DNA from: Deltaproteobacteria bacterium
GTDB taxonomy: Bacteria > Myxococcota_A > UBA9160 > JAFDET01
NCBI GenBank assembly: GCA_019310195.1
Contig: JAFDET010000121.1
Span: forward strand, 1 to 14,341
DNA: 14,341 bases
Direction of reading: 5' to 3'
Shown here: one piece after another, positions 6,791-14,214 of the stretch
Numbering within the stretch: position 1 is the stretch's first letter
Layout: every line of letters starts with the position of its first letter
Notes under the pieces: model-generated
Databases searched by the model: none
The model's input: the letters and a program-made list of their open reading frames with translations, nothing else
Told to the model about the DNA's origin: nothing
Position numbers and translations under genes: made by a program

Positions 6791-7828
6791 GTGGTCCTGA
6801 ATCCGATTCTCGGACTCTTCTCCAACGACCTTGCGATCGATCTCGGAACCGCCAACACGCTGGTGTATGTCAAGGGCCGCGGAATCGTGGTGTCCGAGCC
6901 GAGCGTGGTGGCGGTGACCAAGGATGGTCGCGGTCCGGACCGCGTGCGCGCGGTGGGACGCGAGGCCAAGGAGATGCTGGGCCGCACGCCCGGCAGCATC
7001 GTCGCCATCCGTCCCATGAAGGACGGCGTGATCGCCGACTTCGAAGTGACCGAGGCGATGCTCCGCTACTTCATCGAGCGCGTGCACAACCGCAGCAAGC
7101 TGGTGCGGCCGCGCATCGTCATCGCCGTGCCCTCGGGCATCACTTCGGTGGAGCAGCGCGCCGTGCGCGAGTCCGCCATGTCGGCGGGCGCGCGCGAGGT
7201 CTACTTGATCGAGGAGCCCATGGCGGCGGCGCTGGGCGCGGGGCTTCCGGTGACCGAGCCGTCGGGGAACATGATCATCGACATCGGAGGCGGCACCACC
7301 GAGGTGGCCGTCATCTCCCTGTCCGGAATCGTCTACTCCAACTCGGCGCGCGTCGGCGGCGACAAGATGGACGAGGCGATCATCAACTACGTCAAGCGCC
7401 GCTACAACCTGCTGATCGGCGAGCGCTCCGCCGAGCTCATCAAGATCAACATCGGTACCGCCTACCCCGAGGATGCGGTGCAGTCCATGGAGGTGAAGGG
7501 GCGCGACCTGGTCGCCGGCGTCCCCAAGACCCTCGAACTCAAGTCCGAGGAAGTGCGCGAGGCTATGACCGAGCCGGTCAATCGCATCGTCGAGAGCGTC
7601 AAGATTGCGCTGGAGCGTACGCCGCCGGAGCTGGCCGCCGACATCGTCGACAAGGGCATCGTGCTCACGGGTGGAGGCGCGCTGCTCCGCAACATCGACA
7701 TCCTGCTGCGTGAGGAGACGGGCCTTCCCATCATGCTTGCGGAAGACCCCCTCACCGCCGTCGCCCACGGCACGGGCCAGTGCCTCGACGAGCCTCGCCT
7801 CCTGCGGGACGTTCAGATCCGGCAGTGA
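6791..7828 (+). CDS. mreB: Rod shape-determining protein MreB (bacterial actin)
   Basis: MreB polymerises under the inner membrane and positions the elongation peptidoglycan synthases. At 345 residues it has the normal length. The actin-ATPase motifs are intact: phosphate-1 DLGTANT (17-23), phosphate-2 IDIGGGTTEVAV (163-174) and the adenosine motif LTGGGALL (292-299). The short hydrophobic N-terminus MVLNPILGLFSND fits membrane attachment. The start is GTG with GGGAG at 6780-6784, spaced 6 nt. It is the first gene of the mreB-mreC-mreD-mrdA-rodA run, 38 bp before mreC. Confidence 0.98.
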   Translation: MVLNPILGLFSNDLAIDLGTANTLVYVKGRGIVVSEPSVVAVTKDGRGPDRVRAVGREAKEMLGRTPGSIVAIRPMKDGVIADFEVTEAMLRYFIERVHNRSKLVRPRIVIAVPSGITSVEQRAVRESAMSAGAREVYLIEEPMAAALGAGLPVTEPSGNMIIDIGGGTTEVAVISLSGIVYSNSARVGGDKMDEAIINYVKRRYNLLIGERSAELIKINIGTAYPEDAVQSMEVKGRDLVAGVPKTLELKSEEVREAMTEPVNRIVESVKIALERTPPELAADIVDKGIVLTGGGALLRNIDILLREETGLPIMLAEDPLTAVAHGTGQCLDEPRLLRDVQIRQ

Positions 7829-7866
7829 TTTCCTGATCGCGAGCCGGGTCGGCGGGCTGGGGGGCC

Positions 7867-8760
7867 ATGCGCGACCTTCTCGATCGACTCCGCATTCCGC
7901 TCGTATTCTCGGCGATCGTGGTCCTGACGTTGGCCACGATGGTGACCGATCGCCGTGCGGTGCGCGCGGGTGGCCGCGACCACGGCATGCTGGCCTCCGT
8001 GGTCCTGGACGTGACCGCACCGGTTCAGCGCGTCCTGACCGCGCCCGCGAATTTCGCCGTCGATCTCTGGGGCCGCTACATGGCGCTGCTGGCCGTGCGC
8101 AACGAGAACGACCGCCTGCGCGAGCAGGTGGCGCGGCTGGAAGAAGAGAACCTTCAGTTCCGCGAGGCGCTGGTGCAGAGCGGCTACCTGGACCAGATCG
8201 CGGCCATGCGCAGCGAGTACGAGACGCCGATGCTGCCGGCCCAGGTGGTGGGGCAGGACGCGTCTGCCTGGTTTCGCTCGGTGCTGCTCGATCGCGGTCG
8301 GAATCACGGCGTGGGCTCGGGCATGCCGGTGGTCACGGACCGCGGCGTGGCGGGGCTGGTCACCGACACGTCCGGCCGCGCGTCCCGCGCCATGCTGATC
8401 ACCGACCGCCAGAGCGCGATGGACGGCATCGTGCAGCGCAGCCGCGCACTGGGCATCGTGCGCGGCTTGCGCGACGGGCGGCTCGAGTTCGAGTTCGCCG
8501 TACGCGGCTCCGACGTGCGCGTGGGGGACGTGATGATCACCTCGGGCCTGGGGGGCGCCTATCCGAAGGGCTTGCGCATCGGAGAGGTGCTCGAGGTGGG
8601 CGAGCCCGGTGACCTGCTGCAGACGGCGGTGGTGAAGTCCGCAGTGGACTTCGGCCGCCTGGAGGGCGTCTTCGTCATGCTCTGGCGCGCCCCGACCATG
8701 GACCTCCTCTACGCGGAGGAGGGAGGGGTGCTGCGCAAAGAGTCGCGGGGCCGCCGGTGA
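7867..8760 (+). CDS. mreC: Rod shape-determining protein MreC
   Basis: MreC is the periplasmic scaffold that activates PBP2-RodA. In 297 residues it shows one N-terminal membrane anchor (IPLVFSAIVVLTLATMV, about 10-26), a coiled-coil segment (about 76-105, with NENDRLREQVARLEEENL) and the paired beta-barrel domain with LDRGRNHGVGSGMPVV and GVAGLVTD. The C-terminus is slightly basic. The ATG at 7867 follows a G-rich stretch (GGCGGG at 7851-7856 and GGGGGG at 7859-7864) acting as ribosome site. Its stop overlaps the mreD start by 4 bp (GTGA). It is the only ATG-started gene among the five elongation genes. Confidence 0.96.
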   Translation: MRDLLDRLRIPLVFSAIVVLTLATMVTDRRAVRAGGRDHGMLASVVLDVTAPVQRVLTAPANFAVDLWGRYMALLAVRNENDRLREQVARLEEENLQFREALVQSGYLDQIAAMRSEYETPMLPAQVVGQDASAWFRSVLLDRGRNHGVGSGMPVVTDRGVAGLVTDTSGRASRAMLITDRQSAMDGIVQRSRALGIVRGLRDGRLEFEFAVRGSDVRVGDVMITSGLGGAYPKGLRIGEVLEVGEPGDLLQTAVVKSAVDFGRLEGVFVMLWRAPTMDLLYAEEGGVLRKESRGRR

Positions 8761-9299
8761 GGCGCGCTCCGGGGCTGGCCGCCCTGGGCCTGGCGACGCT
8801 CTGGATCCAGGGAGCCCTGGCGACGCTGGTGCCGGGCTTCGTGTTCCCGGACCTGGTGTTCCTGGGCGTGGTGGGCGTGGCCATCGCCGTGGGCGGCGCC
8901 GAGGGCCTGCTGGTGGCCGCCGCCGTCGGATACGCGATGGATTTCCTGACCAGTGCGCTGCTGGGTCAGCACGCGCTGCTGCTGGTAGGCGCCTACGCGG
9001 CCACGCGCATCGCCAGCCTCCGGCTCAACCTGCTGCGCCCGGTTCCGCGGGTGGTCTTCGTGGCGGTCCTATCGCTGCTCTACGACCTGGGATTTGTGGG
9101 CGTGGGCAGGCTCTTCACCGGGGTGCCGCTGGACGTCGAGTGGATCTTCGTCCGCCGGCTGCTGGTTCACGCGCTGCTGAACGTGCTGTTCGCGCCCGTG
9201 GTGGTGGCGATCGTGCAGCGGGCTTCGGCCGTGTTGGCGGGCGAGGACGAGCCGGGGCGGCGTTCGCTGCGCGTCGAGCCCCGGGAGCGGGTGCTCTAG
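8757..9299 (+). CDS. mreD: Rod shape-determining protein MreD (membrane)
   Basis: MreD is the small polytopic inner-membrane partner of MreC. This 180-residue sequence is strongly hydrophobic, with about five predicted membrane segments. It carries the family signature GYAMDFLTSALLGQHAL (positions about 61-77). The C-terminal 25 residues are charged and probably cytoplasmic. The GTG start overlaps the mreC stop (GTGA). The next gene's GTG follows its TAG stop without a gap, so translation is coupled on both sides. The identification rests on the signature and on position in the mre cluster, since MreD sequences diverge widely. Confidence 0.93.
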   Translation: MRRAPGLAALGLATLWIQGALATLVPGFVFPDLVFLGVVGVAIAVGGAEGLLVAAAVGYAMDFLTSALLGQHALLLVGAYAATRIASLRLNLLRPVPRVVFVAVLSLLYDLGFVGVGRLFTGVPLDVEWIFVRRLLVHALLNVLFAPVVVAIVQRASAVLAGEDEPGRRSLRVEPRERVL

Positions 9300-11192
9300 G
9301 TGGCGGGTCTGGGCGGCGGCTTCCGCCAAGGGGCGGACTCGAGCCTGGACGGGCCGCTGCGCGTGCTGGCGCTGGCGATCGGGGTCGTGTTCGCGGTGTT
9401 CTTCCTGCGCCTGGTGCAGCTTCAGGTGATCGAGGGCGAGGACCTGCGCATGCGCTCGGAGCGAAACTTCGTGCGCACGGTTCGGGTCGAGGCGCCGCGC
9501 GGCGACATCCTCGAGCGGGACGGCGACGTCTTGGCGACCACGCGACCTGCTTTCGGTGTAGCGGTGGTTCCCAGCGAGGTGCGAGAGCCGGAGCTCACCT
9601 GGTCCGTGCTGGGACAGCTGCTGGAGGACGACCCCGCGCGCCTGGCCGAGAAGGTCGGCAACCCCCGTGGTCGGCGCCGCTACCAGCCGGTGCGGCTGCT
9701 GGACGATCTCGCCTTCGAGGAGCTGGCGCGGGTCGAGACCCACCGCTACGCGTTGCCGGGCGTCCACACCGATGTGCGCGCCCGTCGCGACTACGTGGGC
9801 GGAACGCTGGCGGCGCACGTGCTGGGCAGCCTGGGTGAGGTCAGCGAGCGCCAGCTCCAGACCCGCGCCTTCGCCGGCTACCGCGCCGGCGAGGTCGTGG
9901 GCAAGAGCGGCGTGGAGTCCCTGCTCGAGGCCAGCCTGCGCGGCCGCGCCGGCGGTCGCAACGTGGTGGTCGACGTGGCCGGTCGCGAAGTAGACGTACT
10001 GGATGAGGTGGATCCCGTGCGCGGCGGCACGGTAATGCTCTCCATCGACGTGCACCTCCAGCGCGCCGCGCTCCTGGCGCTGTCCGAGCCCGGGCCCGAC
10101 GCGATCCCGGGGGGCGCCGTCGTGGTGCTCGACGTCCGCAGCGGCGACATCCTCGCCCTCGTCTCGCATCCCGCCTTCGATCCCAACGACTTCGCCGCCG
10201 GCATCGATCCCGAGACGTGGTCCGCGCTGCGGGACGATCCCCGGAAGCCACTCCAGAACCGCGCCGTCGCCGGACAGTACCCGCCCGGCTCGACCTACAA
10301 GGCGTTGGTGGCGGCCGCGGCCCTGGAAGAAGGCGTGGTGGGCCGCAAGGAGCGCTTCTTCTGTCCGGGCCACTTCCGGCTGGGCCGCCGCACCTACCGC
10401 TGCTGGAAGCGCGCGGGGCACGGCTGGATGGATCTGCACGATGCGATCAAGTACAGCTGCGACGTCTACTTCTACAACATCGGGCTGCGCCTGGGCATCG
10501 ACCGGATGGCCCACTACGCGCGCGGCTTCGGGCTCGGCACCCGCAGCGGCGCGCCGTTCCCCAGCGAGCGTTCCGGCCTCGTCCCCACCATGGATTGGAA
10601 GGAGAGGCGCTTCGGCGAGAAGTGGGTCGAGGGCGAGACGGTCTCGGCGGCGATCGGCCAGGGCTTCAACCTGGTGACGCCGCTCCAGCTGGCCGTGGCC
10701 TTCGCGAGCCTGGCCAACGGGGGCAAGGTGCTCGAGCCGCGGCTGGTGCGCTCGCGGTTCGACAGCCAGGGCGCGCTGGTGGAGCAGCCCGAGGTCGTCG
10801 TGAGCGCCAGCGCGCCGGTGAGCGAAGGCACGCTGGCGGCGGTGCGGGAGGGCCTGGAAGCCGTGGTGATGGACCCGGGAGGAACCGGCGGGCGGGCCCG
10901 GGTGCCCGGCTGGCGCGTCGCGGGCAAGACGGGCACGGCGCAGGTGGTCTCGCTGAAGCACACCGAGAACCTGGGCGACGAGATCCCCGTGAAGTACCGC
11001 GACCATGCCTGGTTCGCGGCATTCGCGCCGGCCGATGCCCCGGAGATCGCGGTGGTGGTCCTGGTGGAGCACGGCGGCGGCGGCGGTGCGGTGGCGGCGC
11101 CCATCGCCGGCAAGGTGATCGCGGCCTGGTTCGAGGGCCGGCTTCCGGCGCCCCGGGTCGCCGGGCGGGAGGGCGACCGTGCCGCTCATTGA
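9300..11192 (+). CDS. mrdA: Penicillin-binding protein 2 (MrdA), elongation peptidoglycan transpeptidase
   Basis: PBP2 cross-links peptidoglycan during cell elongation, working with RodA. The 630 residues contain one membrane anchor (about 21-42), the dimerisation/pedestal domain opening with RVEAPRGDILERDGDVLATT (62-81), and a complete transpeptidase domain. The catalytic motifs are S331-T-Y-K334 (in QYPPGSTYKAL), S386-C-D388 (the S-x-D variant usual for PBP2) and K543-T-G. The CPGHF and CWKRAGHG segments (355-375) are also characteristic of PBP2. The start is GTG directly after the mreD stop. The end overlaps the rodA start by 14 bp. It is full length with no sign of decay. Confidence 0.97.
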   Translation: MAGLGGGFRQGADSSLDGPLRVLALAIGVVFAVFFLRLVQLQVIEGEDLRMRSERNFVRTVRVEAPRGDILERDGDVLATTRPAFGVAVVPSEVREPELTWSVLGQLLEDDPARLAEKVGNPRGRRRYQPVRLLDDLAFEELARVETHRYALPGVHTDVRARRDYVGGTLAAHVLGSLGEVSERQLQTRAFAGYRAGEVVGKSGVESLLEASLRGRAGGRNVVVDVAGREVDVLDEVDPVRGGTVMLSIDVHLQRAALLALSEPGPDAIPGGAVVVLDVRSGDILALVSHPAFDPNDFAAGIDPETWSALRDDPRKPLQNRAVAGQYPPGSTYKALVAAAALEEGVVGRKERFFCPGHFRLGRRTYRCWKRAGHGWMDLHDAIKYSCDVYFYNIGLRLGIDRMAHYARGFGLGTRSGAPFPSERSGLVPTMDWKERRFGEKWVEGETVSAAIGQGFNLVTPLQLAVAFASLANGGKVLEPRLVRSRFDSQGALVEQPEVVVSASAPVSEGTLAAVREGLEAVVMDPGGTGGRARVPGWRVAGKTGTAQVVSLKHTENLGDEIPVKYRDHAWFAAFAPADAPEIAVVVLVEHGGGGGAVAAPIAGKVIAAWFEGRLPAPRVAGREGDRAAH

Positions 11193-12285
11193 CCGCCGTT
11201 CGATCCAGAACTTCGACTGGGTGCTGGTGGGCCTGGTGACGCTTCTGCTGGCGGTCGGGCTGGCCAACCTGCACTCGGCCACCACCAGCCTGGACGGCGG
11301 GCTTGCCTCGGAGATGCGTCGACAGCTCCTGGCTCTGGGAGTCGGCAGCATCCTGATGCTCGCGGTCCTGATCGTCGACTACCGTCACTTGGAACGTCTG
11401 GCCCTGCTCGTCTACGCGGCCGCGATCGCACTGCTGATCCTCACCCTGGCGGTGGCGCCGGTGACCCGCGGCGCCCAGGCCTGGATCTCCTACGGGCCGT
11501 TCCGGTTCCAGCCCTCGGAGCTGGCGAAGATCGCGTTGGTGGTCGCGCTGGCCCGCTTCATCCATCGCCAGGCCGGAACCGGGATGACCCAGATGCGCGA
11601 TCTGGCCGTCCCCGGGCTGATCGCCGCGATTCCCGTCGGCCTGATCGTTCTGCAGCGCGACATGGGCGTGGCGCTCCTCACCTTGCTGGTGGCGTGCACC
11701 TACGTGCCCTTCGTGCGCATCCGCGCTCGCGCCTGGGGCGTCGTCGCCGCCGCGGGCTTGGCCTCCCTGGCGGGTCTGTGGCTCTTCGCGCTGAAGGAGT
11801 ACCAGCGCAGCCGCATCCTGGACTTCATCGACCCGGCCCGGGATCCGCTGGCGTCGGGCTATCAGGCGATCCAGTCGCGCATCGCGGTGGGCTCCGGGGG
11901 GCTCTTCGGCAAGGGCTGGCTCGAGGGAACCCAGTCCCAGCTTCACTTCCTGCCCACCCAGCACACCGACTTCGCCTTCTCGGTCTTCGCCGAGGAGTGG
12001 GGACTCTTCGGCTGCATGGTCGTACTGGGCCTGTACCTGTCGATGCTGCTCTGGGGGCTCTGGATCGCGCGCAACAGCCGCGATCACTTCGGTGCGCTGC
12101 TTGCCGTGGGGCTGGTGGGAACGCTCTTCTGGCCCGCCGCCATCAACGTGGCCATGGTGCTGGGGCTGGCGCCGGTCATCGGCGTTCCGCTGCCGCTCTT
12201 CTCCTACGGCGGATCGGCATTGCTGGTGTCCCTGCTCTCGATCGGGCTGCTCCTCAATGTCTCCATGCGCCGGTACATGTTCTAG
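11179..12285 (+). CDS. rodA: RodA, SEDS-family peptidoglycan glycosyltransferase
   Basis: RodA polymerises lipid II into glycan strands in complex with PBP2. The 368-residue protein is polytopic, with about ten membrane segments. SEDS landmarks are FRFQPSELAKIALV (108-121), HFLPTQHTDFAFSVFAEEWG (256-275) with the essential Asp264, and INVAMVLGLAPVIGVPLPLFSYGGSAL (322-348). The usual QPD of the third motif reads Q-R-D161, and the usual PERHTDF reads PTQHTDF. Both are conservative departures that keep the acidic residues. The GTG start at 11179 has GGGAGGG at 11167-11173 and overlaps the mrdA stop, so RodA and PBP2 synthesis are coupled. Confidence 0.97.
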   Translation: MPLIDRRSIQNFDWVLVGLVTLLLAVGLANLHSATTSLDGGLASEMRRQLLALGVGSILMLAVLIVDYRHLERLALLVYAAAIALLILTLAVAPVTRGAQAWISYGPFRFQPSELAKIALVVALARFIHRQAGTGMTQMRDLAVPGLIAAIPVGLIVLQRDMGVALLTLLVACTYVPFVRIRARAWGVVAAAGLASLAGLWLFALKEYQRSRILDFIDPARDPLASGYQAIQSRIAVGSGGLFGKGWLEGTQSQLHFLPTQHTDFAFSVFAEEWGLFGCMVVLGLYLSMLLWGLWIARNSRDHFGALLAVGLVGTLFWPAAINVAMVLGLAPVIGVPLPLFSYGGSALLVSLLSIGLLLNVSMRRYMF

Positions 12286-12321
12286 GCGGGTGTGTCTCGG
12301 CGGGTCGGATAGACTCTCCCC

Positions 12322-13020
12322 ATGCCTCCCCGCAAGCGCGATCCCGACGCCGGGCCCCGGGTCGGCGCCTTCTTCGACATGGACAAGACCATCCTGTCGG
12401 AGAACTCGGGCACGCTGTTCGTGAAGTACCAGTACGAGAAGGGCGAGCTGGGACCCTGGGATCTGGTCAAGGGGCTGGGCGCCTACCTGCGCTACAAGGC
12501 CGGCGTCCTCGACATCGATCGCTGGACCAAGGACATGATGGCGGGGTTCAAGGGCCAGAGTGAGCTGGCGACGACCCGCGAAGCGAACCGCTGGTTCAAG
12601 GACGCGGTGGCGCCCACGATCTACCCCGAGGCTTCCGAGATCGTTCGCGACCATCAGGAAAAGGGCCACGTGGTGGCCATCGTGTCCGGCGCCACGCGCT
12701 TCGTGGTGCGCCCGCTGGCCGATCACCTGGGCATCCGCCACTTCCTGTACACGCGCATGGAGGTGGAGGACGGCAAGTTCACGGGCCGGGTGATCGAGCC
12801 GATCTGCTTCGAGGAAGGGAAGATCTACTGGCTCCAGCAGTTCATCGAGGAGCAGGGCATCGATCTGGCCAAGAGCTGGTTCTACACCGACTCGATTACC
12901 GACATGCCGCTGCTCGAGCTGGTGGGCCACCCGGTCGTGACCAACCCCGACCCCTTCCTCTACCGCGCCGCCGTCAGCCGCCGCTGGCCCGTGCGCTTCT
13001 TCGAGCCTCCGGAAGGCTGA
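12322..13020 (+). CDS. HAD-IB family phosphatase (SerB/CicA-like)
   Basis: This is a 232-residue haloacid dehalogenase-superfamily hydrolase of subfamily IB. Motif I is FFDMDKT with nucleophile Asp19 and acid/base Asp21. Motif II is IVSGAT with Ser122. The motif III Lys167 lies in EEGKIYWL, and motif IV is YTDSITDMPLL with Asp190 and Asp194, so the catalytic set is complete. The helical cap lies between motifs I and II. Substrate cannot be read from sequence; relatives act on phosphoserine, other small phosphomonoesters or lysophospholipid-type substrates. The gene follows rodA by 36 bp and may be read through from the elongation operon. I see no ribosome site before the ATG at 12322, but motif I begins at residue 17, so a later start is unlikely. 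Confidence 0.9.
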   Translation: MPPRKRDPDAGPRVGAFFDMDKTILSENSGTLFVKYQYEKGELGPWDLVKGLGAYLRYKAGVLDIDRWTKDMMAGFKGQSELATTREANRWFKDAVAPTIYPEASEIVRDHQEKGHVVAIVSGATRFVVRPLADHLGIRHFLYTRMEVEDGKFTGRVIEPICFEEGKIYWLQQFIEEQGIDLAKSWFYTDSITDMPLLELVGHPVVTNPDPFLYRAAVSRRWPVRFFEPPEG

Positions 13021-13188
13021 GGTACGGAGCCGGGGCGGAGGGGTGGGGCCCCGTGCTCATCCTTAGCCGGCCGAGGCCCTTCGCTCGCCTTCGGCTCACT
13101 GCGCGCCCTCGCCGTACCGCGGTGCTCGCGCGCGCTCACCTGCCTCGGGCTTGCGGGCCATAGGCTCCGCCGGCGTCGCGATCCGAGG

Positions 13189-13208
13189 TAAGGCTGCGAC
13201 CAGCCTTG
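13189..13208. terminator. Small hairpin, possible transcription stop
   Basis: AAGGCTG (13190-13196) and CAGCCTT (13201-13207) pair perfectly around CGAC, with a flanking U-G pair. There is no T-run on either side, so an intrinsic terminator role is only possible. It sits between the two convergent genes. Confidence 0.35.
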
Positions 13209-13233
13209 GCGCGTGTTGAGGAGGCGTGCGCAA

Positions 13234-13360
13234 GGAGTCGGGGTGGCGGGTGGGGGTCCCGCGCGCAGTTCCGCAGCCGGCCCCCCGCTTCGAATACACC
13301 TAGGGCTGCATCCGGCGAGGACTGTTTGAGCACGGGACCCCCACCCGCCACCCCGACTCC
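13234..13360. repeat. 127-bp element with perfect 28-bp inverted repeats
   Basis: The left arm 13234-13261 (starting GGAGTCGGGG) is the exact reverse complement of the right arm 13333-13360 (ending CCCCGACTCC). The 71-nt centre also folds. CAGTTC (13266-13271) pairs with GGACTG (13319-13324), including one G-U, and GCAGCC (13273-13278) pairs with GGCTGC (13304-13309). The whole element can form one long nested hairpin or cruciform. I see no target-site duplication at its ends (flanks CAA and GTA) and no open frame inside. It could be a MITE-like remnant, a chromosomal palindromic repeat or a large bidirectional terminator. Confidence 0.85.
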
Positions 13361-13398
13361 GTAGCTCGGGGCAAGGCGGGCCGCGCGTAGCCCGGGAC

Positions 13399-13725
13399 CT
13401 ACGCCAGCAGCTTCTTGACCATCGCCTCGAAGTCGGCCTTGGGGCGGGCGCCGACCAGCTGGTCTACGACCTGGCCGCCGGAGATGCCCAGCACCGTGGG
13501 GATCGAGCGCACTCCGTAGCGGCCTGCGATGGCCGGGTTGGAGTCCACGTCCACCTTGACGATGTTCACCTGGTCGCCGTACTGATTCGCCAGCTCCTTG
13601 ACGATGGGAGCGATCTGGCGGCACGGAGCGCACCACTCGGCCCAGAAGTCGACCACGGTCGGTTTGTCGGACTGAAGCACCTCGGCTTCGAAGTTCTGAT
13701 CGGTGACGTCGTGCACTTCTGCCAT
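13399..13725 (-). CDS. trxA: Thioredoxin
   Basis: This is a 108-residue cytoplasmic dithiol reductant, the normal length for thioredoxin 1. The fold markers are VVDFWAEWCAPCRQIAPIV with the redox pair Cys32 and Cys35, KVDVDSNPAIAGRYGVRSIPT with the cis-Pro76, and the C-terminal VGARPKADF. The active site reads CAPC rather than the classical CGPC, a variant seen in other bacterial thioredoxins. The segment after the cis-Pro (VLGISGGQ) also departs from the usual LLLFKNGE. It starts 9 bp after the upstream rhodanese-like gene, and its ribosome site GAGGGAG (13738-13744) lies inside that gene's end, so the two are co-transcribed and probably coupled. Confidence 0.96.
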   Translation of the reverse strand: MAEVHDVTDQNFEAEVLQSDKPTVVDFWAEWCAPCRQIAPIVKELANQYGDQVNIVKVDVDSNPAIAGRYGVRSIPTVLGISGGQVVDQLVGARPKADFEAMVKKLLA

Positions 13726-13734
13726 GATCTCGTC

Positions 13735-14127
13735 TCACTCCCTCGTCGTGTTGTGCTTCGTCGAGGCGATCTCGTCCGCCTCTCCGGGCTGCGATTCCTG
13801 CTGCGCTCGCCAGGCGTCGAGGCCATCGGAAACGACAACGACCCCTTGGATGCCGGAGCGCGCCATGCGTGCCGCGAGTCGGTATCCGGCCTTCGGGTCC
13901 GGGGCCAGGATCACCACGGGGCCGGCCTCTGCCGCCGCATCCGGCCAGGGGCCATCCGGCTGGACAAGCTGCGCGCCCGACACCGGGCCGCCCCGCGCCG
14001 TGCCCACCTGGAGCAGATCTGGAACCTCGCGGAAGCTGGCCACGTGGTTGACCGAGGCCCAGACGCCCCCGTCGCAGGCCAACGCGAGCAGCGCGAGAGT
14101 GGCGACCCACTGCAGCGACGATCCCAT
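13735..14127 (-). CDS. Exported rhodanese-like protein without catalytic Cys
   Basis: This 130-residue protein has an N-terminal export signal (MGSSLQWVATLALLALAC, then GGVWAS). The Cys at 18 hints at a lipoprotein, but the lipobox is poor. The rest resembles a small rhodanese domain: ASFREVPDLLQVGTARGG near the start, then VVILAPDPKAGYRLAARMARSGI and VVVVSDGLDAWRAQ. In active rhodaneses the loop after the VV(V/I) strand begins with Cys. Here it reads APDPKAGY, so sulfurtransferase activity is unlikely and a binding role is more plausible. I chose the ATG at 14125-14127; the in-frame ATG at 14307 would cross the divergent gmhA-like start and lose the signal peptide. There is no ribosome site; TATGAT lies six bases upstream, suggesting a leaderless mRNA. 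Family assignment is moderate. Confidence 0.65.
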   Translation of the reverse strand: MGSSLQWVATLALLALACDGGVWASVNHVASFREVPDLLQVGTARGGPVSGAQLVQPDGPWPDAAAEAGPVVILAPDPKAGYRLAARMARSGIQGVVVVSDGLDAWRAQQESQPGEADEIASTKHNTTRE

Positions 14128-14133
14128 CGCGCG

Positions 14134-14142
14134 ATCATAGCA
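14134..14142 (-). promoter_or_regulatory. Extended -10 promoter of the rhodanese-trxA operon
   Basis: On the minus strand TGCTATGAT (14142-14134) is an extended -10: TG, one base, then TATGAT, 5 of 6 to consensus. Six bases separate it from the ATG, so transcription would start at or within a base of the start codon. No good -35 is seen at the expected distance. Confidence 0.5.
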
Positions 14143-14214
14143 GCCGCGGCCTCTGCTCCCGGCACCCGAGTGCACCTCTTTCCCCACCGACGCGCCTCGC
14201 CTACGGTTTTCGCG

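Larger units (their letters stand above)
13021..13398. other. Gene-free convergent intergenic region
   Basis: No convincing gene lies between the HAD phosphatase and thioredoxin stops. The region holds a G-rich tract (GGGGCGGAGGGGTGGGG, 13032-13048), a compact hairpin at 13189-13208 and a 127-bp near-palindromic element at 13234-13360. Overlapping minus-strand frames here are arginine- and proline-rich shadows without a recognisable domain. Confidence 0.75.

Noticed and set aside
6776..8020. 414-codon minus-strand frame
   Set aside because: It is antisense to mreB and the start of mreC and has no domain.
9069..11351. 760-codon open frame on the minus strand
   Set aside because: It lies antisense to mrdA, which has intact catalytic motifs; the translation is His/Ala/Arg/Pro-rich with no domain, as expected from high-GC third-position bias.
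10666..12930. 754-codon open frame on the minus strand
   Set aside because: It is antisense to mrdA, rodA and the HAD phosphatase, has low-complexity charged composition and no recognisable family.
13234..13360. CRISPR array
   Set aside because: There are only two copies, in inverted rather than direct orientation, with no spacer series or cas gene.
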